Positions 54,426 to 64,000 of a DNA stretch of 64,000 nucleotides are shown here, in pieces; the stretch's first letter is position 1, and every line of letters begins with the position of its first letter. Source of the stretch: Chrysemys picta bellii. Taxonomy: Eukaryota > Chordata > Testudines > Emydidae. The position numbers were made by a program, and so were the translations under genes. The notes below the pieces were generated by a model that was not told the DNA's origin, searched no databases, and saw nothing but the letters and a program-made list of their open reading frames with translations. Location: positions 54,889,498-54,953,497 of the forward strand of contig NC_088791.1 in assembly GCF_011386835.1 (NCBI RefSeq), written 5' to 3'.

Positions 54426-55469
54426 CCACAAGGCATACTTATTAATTGTTTATTTTCATTGTCATCCCACAAAATGCTTTGCGTGAACAGAGAACTTAAT
54501 GATAAAATCAAGAAGAGGAAAGACTGTTTTAAAAGATTGTTTTCTCATGACATTTGATATTTTTTCCCATCCAGAAGCCACCAATGTTTTTGATCATTAA
54601 AACTCTTTAGCATCTTATTTTTGTAGGATTTGTTTTATTGAAGCATAGGGCTATCCCACAAGTCTGCTACATCCCATTACAAACTCTGCACTACACAAAT
54701 CAATGTTTTATGAGGTCAGACTACATTTAGGTGCCTCAGAGTACCAAAAAACTCTGTAATTTTGAGTCTGTTTTTAATAAACCAGTGTAGATGAGAATGT
54801 TCTTTTCCTTCCCCAATCTCTGCAGAACTCTAGTGTCTGTAACACTCTCACAATATTAGATCCCCGTTTAGGACCTGTATTATTGCATGGACAACTTTCC
54901 CGTAATACTAAATATTTAAATTGTTTGAAAGCACTTACCATTAGATTCTTGCCATGTTTTTGATACTGATACTGTATGATATGTTCCCTGTTCTTTATAC
55001 TGCTACATGTCTTTTTCACCAAGTCCCATGAACAATTACTTTTTGTACAGTTCAGAATGAACTCTGACTTGGTCCCAGAGCTAATGATGATCTTATTTCC
55101 CCCCTTCAGTGCTTTTTGCTCATTTAGGTTAATTTACCTTGGACTGTTCCCTTTAGTTTTGTGGATTTTTCACCTTCTCCCAAGCTCATTTTCTGTCCAT
55201 TGTTGGGCACAGATTAGAGCTAGTCTAACCATCTTCCTTATCATACTTTATAGAAAACTAAATGGATTCTTAAGACTCTTGTCTTTTCTTCTCCGTCCAT
55301 TGCCTGCCTGAGTTCTTTGCTAATTCTCTGTCTTAAATCTTTTATAATTTTACGCAAAGAACAGCAAGACAGAAGAAGGAATTTATTCCCCTTAAATCTT
55401 TTTGATCCGCCTTCTTTTTTTATCTGCTCCCCCTCCCAACAGGCATAGTCAAAATTTCCTCTGAATAAT

Positions 55470-55795
55470 GTAATAGTAATTCTTTAGCACCTTTCACATG
55501 GGGATCTTATTGTACTTGAATGAATTAACACAACATCCCAATGTGGTAGGTGAATATTTTTCTCACTTCACAGTTTGGGGAATTGAGAAGGAGTGTTGAA
55601 GAGCCCAATCTTTCAACGGCTTTAATGAAGCCATTGGGACTGTTTGTGTGAGTAAAGGCTATCTAGTGTGATTAAGGAATGAAGGACTGGGTCCTATGTG
55701 ACTTGTATAGTGTCACACAACAAGTGAATAGTAAGCTGTGAGTCCAGATCTTATGACTGTCAGCTCTGTATTTCAACCACTGTATGTCATGTGTC
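55470..55795 (+). repeat. Ancient MIR/L2-like interspersed repeat with a second repeat inside
   Basis: The left part AATGTGGTAGGTGAATATTT, CTCACTTCACAGTTTGGGGA, then AATTGAGAAGG and the right part TAGTGTCACACAACAAGTGA, CTGTGAGTCCAGATCTTATG, TTCAACCACTGTATG follow the order of the deep amniote MIR/L2 tail (AAACTGAGGC, CACACAGCTAGTAAGTG and so on). Between them, ATGAAGCCATTGGGACTGTT and GGACTGGGTCCT look like an inserted arm of a palindromic repeat. Assignment is by motif order only. Confidence 0.6.
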
Positions 55796-57121
55796 CTTTC
55801 CCCAATGTCCAAATTTTAGCCAATTACTCTGCAACCGATTTCACTGTTTCTAGAACAAACTTCTCTCCAGAGTGTGGCAGTCAACCAACTTGTGAGTGCT
55901 TTTAGGCTCTCAATGATATGGTTTGGTGTCAGGCTTAAAAGATCATCCTTGTGTATAAATTAGTCATGTGCTGAGTTATATGCATAGGTATTGTATGCAT
56001 TGAGTCATGTGTAGGGTATAGTACTAATTCCCCATGTCATCTCCTAAACACCCCTTCATTAGGGGTGCAATGTTAGCACAATTTCACAACAAATCTTTCA
56101 TTCAACAATTGTCTGAGCTTCAGTGAAATCGTTGAGGACAGCTTGCTCAGTTTCACATTGTTGTATTTTGCTGTATTTTACCTCCTAGCAGTACTGAAAC
56201 TTTTAAAGTACTCAGACATCTATGTTTTGTAATTCTTGAGTCTTTCCACCATCCTCATGGCAATGTAGGTAGATTTATATATAAATAAGACCTGATACAA
56301 TTCAAACTGTTGTTTGCTGCTGCTTCAGTTTTGTAACAACCTTTAAGAGTGCACTGGTATTCACAGTATAGTATTTTTTAATGAGAACATTTTGTAAACA
56401 TGTTGAAATAAGTCATGACAGTTTTTTCACCTGAAATATTAAGACATCATTTAGATTTGTGGAGTTTGCCTTTTATTAAACTCAAAATTATTTTGCTATT
56501 CCCCCACCCCCAGGAGATTCCTTTTCTGGAGCAGTATGTGGTCCCCACCCATGCATTTAAAGCAGGCTGGAAAAAAAATAAAAGCACTATAACGAATGTT
56601 GCGAAACCAAAAAGGAGTATGGAATCATTTGGAAAAGGAATAAAATAACCTTTGTGCTCACAGGAGTGAGCGCTTTCTGAGTGAGCTTGATTTGAAACCC
56701 ACAAAAGAATCCAGGCTGAAGCTCAGAAGGTTAGAGTACTTGTATGATCAGTGTGTATTTCAGCTGCACAAGAGTTTGGCATTGATTCATATGCTGAAAT
56801 ATTTTACAGATGTGAACTATGTGGGATTGTTGTTTTAGGCAGCCAGTGTGAAACAGGAAATGACCTGTATGAAGCAGGCTGAGGCTGTCTTGAAGAGAGA
56901 TTCTAGTTAGTTGTACCTCTCTGTGATAGCTGAAGAGATGTCATTCAGAAAGTTAGCAGATTATATTCTTCAGGTTTAACAGATCATCACATCTGGAGTT
57001 TAAATACGATACAATTGGCTTCTTGCTAAAAAAAACCCTTCAAAAGTTGTTAGGCTTCTAACTTTACACTGGATGAGGACACATGAATGATGTCATGGCT
57101 TTTTGGTAATGGATACAGAAG

Positions 57122-57163
57122 TCTTTCTACTGACTTACACAATCTTTCTACTGACTTACACAG
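57122..57163 (+). repeat. Perfect 21-bp tandem duplication
   Basis: The 21-base unit TCTTTCTACTGACTTACACA(A/G) occurs twice head to tail with one difference at its last base, a recent local duplication. Confidence 0.95.
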
Positions 57164-57346
57164 CAATTTCTATTAGAGAGAGCTCTGTGCTGGTTGTATA
57201 TTACTGATGATGTAGTGAAAGTTACGCTATGGTCCTGGTGGCTTTTGACAGTCTAGGCTTAATGTAAGTGTTACACAAACACTGACAATTTTATTGCTTA
57301 TACATATAACCCCCAAAATAGTTAACAGAGAGAAAAAAAATCCAGC

Positions 57347-57347
<1 letters not shown>

Positions 57348-57380
<33 letters not shown>

Positions 57381-57394
57381 ACACACACATACAC
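57348..57394. repeat. Self-complementary TG/AC microsatellite
   Basis: About fifteen TG units are followed directly by about seven AC units, so the locus can form a hairpin as well as Z-DNA. Confidence 0.95.
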
Positions 57395-59780
57395 TAATGT
57401 ATGCAATATTGGTTAAATTAGCTTTAAGCAAAGCTTGATTCAACAAGTCTGTAGTGGCAGTAATTAATCATTATTATAGATTGCAAAAAATAAAATAAAG
57501 GAGCTTGTGTTAATGATTGCAATATGCACTTTGTTGACAACTAGAGTGAGCTGTAACATACTAGATATGCAATAATTAACCAAAAATGCTAACATCTGGA
57601 AAACAGCCTGCATTGTTACAGAAAGGAACAGAGTAAACTAAGCAAAACAAAAAAGTCCATGTTATTGCAAGATAGGTGTGTCTCTATTTGCTGTAGTGAA
57701 AGAATATGCATAAAAATCCTAGCAGGAGTCATTAATATAGCATAAATCAACCCTCTGCATGGTGATTTATCTCATGTCAGAGGTACTGTAACCTGGATTA
57801 CATAGTAATATTCATTGGGTAATGCACAGGAAGTGTTTATATGTCATGGTTAAAATAAAGAACAGGTGTGCATTGGCTGGTGCACTTTCAGTGGATATTT
57901 GCAACATTTGTTTTAAATCCCTTTGAAGTAAAATCTGTGTTTTTAAATATGCTTTTCCATAGTTTTGCATTTTCTTCTTAAATCACAAATCAAAATACCC
58001 ACCCCAACTATGTGAAATGTTACCCACATTGGAATACTTGGGTAGTCCAAAAGTAGAATTTTTCTCTTGTGCAGTGCGCAGAATGCAACACAAAGATATT
58101 GACAAATAAAGTGACTAGAATTGGATCCTGTCAATAATAAGTGCTTCTGAAAGAGATAATGTACGAACAATTCAATAACCACTATTTTGTTGCAGTATTG
58201 TACTGCGGGGTCTGGTGAAAACATTATTTCCAGTTGGAAAAAATATCTTTCTTTATGAATGGATTCTGTTTTACAAAACCTGAGGGGGAGGAGTCTGAGT
58301 ATAATATCACAGCAGACTTTTTTCTCCTTGCAAGGAAAGGTGATGTTCACTGGGAGCATGAGTGTGCCCTGATACTTCATCCCTTGAAAATATGGAGTGG
58401 TTCAGTGCCATTAAAAACATGGTCTGTACTCCATAGCTATTAATTTAAAAATATAAACTGCTTTAAGTGACAAATGATAGAAGTGTGTGTGCCACGGGCG
58501 CAGGGAAAGGGAAGGAGCTGGAGAGAAGCCAAGTAAGCAGGAGAGCTAAAGTAGGAACTAAGCCCCTGCTCTTCCCATTGGTCTGAAATGGCAGAATTCT
58601 CAATTTTCTTTTTAACCTGGCATACCTTTGCAGCATGCTAGTGCTCATTCTGGCTTCCATTCTTATTCATTGCTAAGGCCCAAATGCTAGCCCCACAGAC
58701 TCAGGCTGAGTTCTAGGCTTCTGCACAGTAGCGAGGAATTATCTCACTTTCAGGCCTCCTATGGCTGTTTTGGGGCAAAGGCAATGCACTGAAGTATTGG
58801 TGGATCCACTGGCCCCACCTGTTATGTCCCGCCCATAGGCATGCATTACATTGTTATATGCTGCAGTTTCCAAGTTTAAATTGACTTTGTATATTTTCTA
58901 TCCAGTGTTGTTGTTGTGTTTTGTTTCTGTTGGTTAGTTACTGGGATGAAGAAAGTGATATAAAACAGAAGTTCAGCTTCCTATTTAAAATATTCTGCCT
59001 TCAGAATAAAATGCAGCATATTTATTCTGCAAACAAGAAAGAATAACGAGATTAGGTTGTCAAATAAGCAGCATGTATTTGTGGATTTTGGTGATGCATG
59101 GGGTAATTCAAAGTAAGGCATATTCACGATTGCTATTTACCAGCACAAATTAAATGGAGATGTACTGATAAGTTCACCAGTCTTCCATGGTTTCTTTTAC
59201 TCTTGTTCAACCACTGTTTATTTACAGACTTCACTAACTCATTTTCCAGAAAACGTCAAACTATACTTGCTAGTACCTAAGTAATTGGAGTAATTTACAT
59301 CCCTAAATTCTGCCTAATCGTTAGTCACATACCCCTCTCACGTTACTGCTCCTGAGCCTCTGTTCTTGAGTGTAACCCCTGCTTCCTAAATATAGGGCAC
59401 AAAAATCAGGATCTGCATACACTGACGGCAGCTGCCAGAACAACCTGAGGAAGCAGAATTTTTGCCTTGTAAATATTATCTGAAAAATATGTTTACAGAG
59501 CAATTGCAATTGCTGATAACTCAGGGGGTAAAAGAAGGAAAGTTGTGAGTATTTGTTGATCAATAGCTTGTAAGTGTATCCTACATGCCTTTGACTCAGA
59601 TGTCTTACCTTTAACATTTTTACATGAGAGTATCTTAAACTACCATATGAACACATCAATAAACTAATAGTGAAGGTTCAAAATCTACAGAAATAATTCC
59701 ATTTAACAAGGCATAACTTAATTTTTCTAACTTCCTGGAGAGAGAATGTTGAGATCTGCATTCTATGCACTATCTATAGT

Positions 59781-59862
59781 TTTCAGAGTAGCAGCCGTGT
59801 TAGTCTGTATCCGCAAAAAGAAGAACAGGAGTACTTGTGGCACCTTAGAGACTAACTTATAG
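59781..59862 (-). mobile_element. Short retroposon, copy D (simple 5'-truncated copy)
   Basis: A perfect 12-bp duplication, ACTATCTATAGT, flanks it (59769-59780 and 59863-59874). The plus strand starts with the constant end TTTCAGAGTAGCAGCCGT and GTTAGTCTGTATCCGC, continues through AAGAACAGGAGTACTTGTGG and stops after GAGACTAAC plus TTATAG. It is the only uninverted copy of the four and therefore gives the native order of segments. Confidence 0.9.
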
Positions 59863-59874
59863 ACTATCTATAGT

Positions 59875-62800
59875 ATATCTCAAATGTTCTAGCATTTGTC
59901 TGAATTCCGCTGCCTTTCTGAATTCATTCATGTGCTTAATCCCTTTTTTGGCTGAGTGTTCTTACCCATATACTCAGACCAGACCAGTTCATAGTCTTAA
60001 AATGTAATCGGAGCCCATTCTAGCAAATTTTTTCCAACTGTGGAAGAAATAACAACATAGTAACTTCATTTGCATCTTATGGGGGTTTAGTTATCCACAT
60101 CAAGGAGTTCTCTTTATCACCATAGTTTCATATTTCTGATGTTCAAAGGAAAATCCAGTAACTCAAATCTTGGACTGCTGGTTTAGATCGACTGTAATTG
60201 ATTTCCATCCATATTCAGCGCATTATCATTCCAGAAGTGTGGTATTTCCTAAAGCCATCTTATATCTTCCCAGAGTTCAGTGACCACAATACGAGTCGAG
60301 ATTAGCTGACTCTCACTAATATTTGCTAAATCAGAGGACTGGTACTTTGCTACAAGCAAAGCAAAATTTGCTTCCCCGGATAGAATCTGAATTTCAAGAT
60401 ATGGTATAAAACCCATCGGTTTGCTTAAGCTTTTGCCAGAACAGGTTGGATGAGGGATATTTACTTTTATAATCTTAATTTTGTGCTTAAATTCATTTAT
60501 TTTTAATTCACATAAGTTCCCCAATTTTTGTATTGTTGTAATGAATTGCACATTGCCCAGGGAATGGTAGGATAGACACATGTGTGAAAGTTAAAAATAA
60601 ATGCACTACTACCAGTGCTTTAGTGCAGAGTGAGAGGATGACAGCACAGAAACCGCAATTTAGCCGGGACTTATTATTGATAATTTTCAAACATAGCCTT
60701 ACTTTGCACAGAACCAGTGAATAGTGTGGCTAGGGGGCAGCTGGTTGAAATTGCAGAGTGTGGGACAAGGGTGAGATGTTGAAGAACACTACACCTGACT
60801 TTACTTATAGCAGAGAAACTAATTTAGAGAGACTGAGAATCACTAAGAAACTGATAGGATTGACAGTTGGCAGGTAGGGTTTAAAGGACAATCCCTTACA
60901 AACTCTCAAACATCTCCAACAATTGCACAAGGTTCTCATAATGTTAAAAGCTGCATGAAGATGCAGCCTCAGAAAATAAAGAAACAGTATCCACTTCACT
61001 GAATTTCCCTGTATAGATCTTAATCAGGGAGATTGCTGCACTGTGCTTCAAGGTCCTGATGATCTGACATAACAGGGAATAAGTATCCTCGGGGTAACTT
61101 GTGTTAAGGAAACAAGGTTGAACAACTGATCTCTAAACAGTCAAGTTGCAGCCTTTTCATACTAACTTGAAGGGGGTACTAAAATTGTATGTGAAAACAA
61201 AGGGGAGAGTGAGTGACTGCTATGCCCTACTATTTGCATTTGATGGGCAGATCCAGCAAGAGTAGTTACCAAGACTATCGGCAGGTGGGATAAATTATTG
61301 CTATTATACTGACTGGAATGTAATTTCATCATGGAAAAGATGATAACTCAGATTCATAACCAAGACACTTCGAAGTCATTACTGCAAATTGGAGATAATT
61401 TATATAAAGATCCTAAGGTAGAAGTAAACAATGGCTAGGTGCCATTGGAACATAGGATTTGCCATGTTGGTATGGACTGATAGTCTGTCAAGTCTCTTGC
61501 TTCCATGGTATGGCTAAGAAGCTTCTCCACAAAGAATCGGGGTATTTTGACCTTTGTCCATTGATTATTGTTATCTTGAAAGGACCAACTTTAGAACTGG
61601 TCTATGTGATCAAGTGAGCAGATGTAGTTTATTAAATTAATCCCTTCTCATTAAGCAGGACAGGTGCTCCTGTGCTACAGCTGTTGCCTTTAGTGCTCCT
61701 TTGCCTGAAATACTCTGAACTTTGGCATTTGTAGGAAAGGTTGAGGGTGTGTTCCTGGATGCGGTGTGGGATGGAAAGGCTGGCTGAGTTAATTTGTTAT
61801 TGTTTGATTGTTTAAAGCTGCTGGAGCGTGGAGTTTGTGTTGTCCAGGATTTTTTCCATGCTGCTAGGCGGTCATTGCTATGGTGTTGTCGTATGACTAC
61901 TTATCAGGGTGCTCGGAGCTTTAGGTACAGGAATTATTTTGTTTTGTTTTGAGTTTTTTATTGGCTAAATCTAAAGAATAATACATAAATAAATAATGCT
62001 GCTGACAACAATACTCATAGTCCTCCTCACAGCATCTCTGGGAAGGTATCTAGCTTTTCCTTCTTTGTCCCGTTCCTTTCTCTTGTCTGCACAACCGCTG
62101 GACTTCTTTGTACATAGGGTAAAACTCCCAGACCTCTGCCTCTGTTTTTATGCTCTCATGGCTCCTTTGGAGGTCATACCAAATCATGTGCCCTGGCCTG
62201 ACATTTTACTTGTTCCTGGAATGATAGTCCCAGAACACCTCACTCCAGCCTGGTATTAGCATCTCTCTCTCTCTCATATACCTTTTGCAGTTATGTGCAG
62301 CAGTTTCTCTTAAGTTTCTGACAACATGAGAATTATTTCAAATACTTCCCTTAAAAACAAGTAGGATTGAGTGCTCTGTTTACCTCCACCTTTCCCAGAG
62401 TTCCTTCTTTTTTATAGAATTTTCTGTAATATGTTTGTTCAATACATACTAGGAAACTGTCTGGCTTCCAGTTCCATGCTGCAACTCACTCTAATCTTTC
62501 TCCCAGGCGCCATGTCTGTTAGGCTGAGAGGAAATGCTGTCTATCAAATTCCTCTGCCAGTTGCTTAGCACTCTCCAGCAGGGATTTTGTTACTACATTT
62601 TATTTCAGTCATTTCCCAATCATTCCATTTTTAAAATGGGAAGTGGTAGTTTTAGTCCTATTTTCTTAAACATGCAATGTCTGTTCTCCCTTTATTTTTT
62701 AAATCCCAAACCAGATTATCATAAACTGGTTTAGATGATGGCTCTATGAATGTATGCCTGTAGAGTTCTGTTTTTTAAACTTGTCTGATTTTAACTCTGG

Positions 62801-64000
62801 AGAGGAGAGTGCGAGTTGCAATATTTTCCTTCTTCAAATGCACTTTTCTTTGGAAACCCTGAATAGCACAATTTTGAGCACGGAGAGTTCATTTTACAGC
62901 TGGATATGGAATGATACAGTATTCATGGCAAAAGCGAGGCTAAGTTACCCTAAATAGATTGTCAGATTCTGGGTGGTCTGGGTCTACTTTCTGAGTTGAG
63001 GTGCCAGAAGTCATTATATTCAGGACCACAGGTTGGACTTAGTGTCATCAATGAAAAGATCATTGCCAGTTTAGCAGTTTTCTTAGTTCCCAGATTTAAA
63101 TCTGATAGCTGAAATTTCAGTTCAACGAGAATAGGACTAAAATTGTTACTTGCAATTGCATAGCTTTTCTGGAATTGTCCAACCTCCATAAACTTGACTG
63201 TATAATGTTCCAAAGTGAATTGTTATTGCTTTAGATTGAAATCTCTATTTCGCGGTGGAATGGTTGGATTTTACTATCAGAGTTATTTGGTTCTTTGTGT
63301 GTGTGTGGTTTTTAAACTCTCTTAAGTTGAGCCTCATTGAAAGAATAAAGTGTAACTGTTTTAAAAATGTTGGCTAAATCTAATAACTCTGGTGGAAAAT
63401 GAAGCATGAATCATGAAAAATATACTTAGATTGCTTTAATCCGTGGTTATAGATGAGTTGAGGTTTCTGCTGTGATTTGCTTAAACACCTTGATGTAAAC
63501 CGTGGCTAGTCACTTGTCATCCACCATTAGAAATTTAGTATGCTAACATTTGCCTTTCTTTTATACTGTGTATTTAATGATTTCAGGAATCAAAAAAGGA
63601 GTTTAATGCCTATTTTTCTCTTTCTTTCTTAAGCCCTTGCTTCAATCAGCCAGAACCCTGACAGTATTAAGCATTGTTCATGTAGTATATGCAGGTTCAG
63701 GGATTTAAGGTCAGTTCTCTTCCCGATTTTCTCCCTGTTCTCTATATCTTTCTCTTCACACATGGAAACTGAATGAACTACATTCACAGAACAAGATCTT
63801 GGTGGTTTCCTTGGTAATGATTCCTTTTAGCCAGCAACTTATGGACTGAATGACAGCTTGTCCATTGCCAGCTTTATTTATTTAACTCTTCTGTTTCAAA
63901 GGCCTCATATCCAGTCTGAACTGTGGATTTCATGTGCATATTCTGCACTTGTCCTTGCATGGAACTCCCATTGATGTCATCTGGAAATACCATGTATGGA
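59875..64000. other. Stretch without a recognised gene
   Basis: About 4.1 kb with only short frames lacking recognisable domains. The fragment at 61446 is listed separately, and short CT and TG runs occur near 62262 and 63296. No exon, RNA gene or intact mobile element is seen. Confidence 0.5.
61446..61505 (+). repeat. Fragment related to the repeat at 10429
   Basis: TTGGAACATAGGATTTGCCA, then GGTATGGACTGATAGTCTGT, CAAGTCTCTTGC resembles the first third of the 10429-10670 repeat (GAACA...TTGGGTC...GGTCCATCTAG). Divergence is high. Confidence 0.4.

Larger units (their letters stand above)
53482..59768. other. Long stretch without a recognised gene
   Basis: About 6.3 kb. Contents are the small tandem repeats at 54394 and 57122, the ancient repeat at 55470 and the TG/AC microsatellite. 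The longest frame (57943-58380, minus strand, 145 codons) has no recognised domain and no obvious promoter or splice context. Confidence 0.5.

Noticed and set aside
57943..58380. A 145-codon minus-strand frame, the longest in the last 12 kb
   Set aside because: No recognisable domain, unremarkable composition and no supporting signals; such lengths occur by chance in 64 kb.

Overview
This is vertebrate nuclear DNA, AT-rich and dense in transposable elements. It holds no single-copy protein-coding exon, rRNA gene or functional tRNA gene that I can support. The repeat mix points to a sauropsid and most likely a turtle: CR1 LINEs ending in the CATAGAAT octamer, tRNA-derived SINEs whose tail resembles the CR1 3' end (the arrangement known from tortoise Cry/PolIII SINEs), and abundant hAT-type and PIF/Harbinger-type MITEs. 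A crocodilian is a weaker alternative. The species assignment is inference.

Layout. 1-5.2 kb: a Harbinger-type MITE (1617-1815), the C-terminal remnant of an RTE-like LINE reverse transcriptase (about 2911-3243) and a hAT element (3592-5217) with a second hAT element inserted in it (3642-4660). 5.2-11 kb: mostly unassigned, with two dispersed repeat pairs and a G21 tract. 11.2-17 kb: a short retroposon with a folded-back 5' part, an inverted LTR fragment, and the remains of an autonomous hAT transposon whose transposase pseudogene (about 13200-14343) is followed by a SINE, a CA microsatellite and a 56-bp minisatellite. 18-20.3 kb: a hAT-like MITE, then a three-level nest (ancient repeat, hAT MITE, Harbinger MITE). 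25-28 kb: a hAT fragment, a solo LTR (25464-26570) and another Harbinger MITE. 29-36 kb: two more copies of the short retroposon, a hAT remnant, a cluster of ancient palindromic repeats and a fourth Harbinger MITE. 38.1 kb: a hAT MITE. 44.2-46.8 kb: a minus-strand CR1 with a 500-codon open reverse transcriptase frame. 48.3 kb: a SINE. 49.25-51.88 kb: a hAT MITE split by a second CR1, which itself carries a small nested insertion in the opposite direction. 53.2 kb: a fifth Harbinger MITE. 54-64 kb: small tandem repeats, ancient repeats and the fourth copy of the short retroposon.

No genes here act together. The recognisable coding sequence belongs to retrotransposons (CR1, RTE-like) and one hAT transposase, all broken to some degree. 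The window could be intergenic or intronic, and the sequence alone does not decide this. The most informative content is the nested insertions with intact target-site duplications, which give relative ages, and a four-copy short retroposon family with perfect 12-13 bp duplications whose copies often have an inverted 5' part. I saw no convincing previously undescribed functional system.
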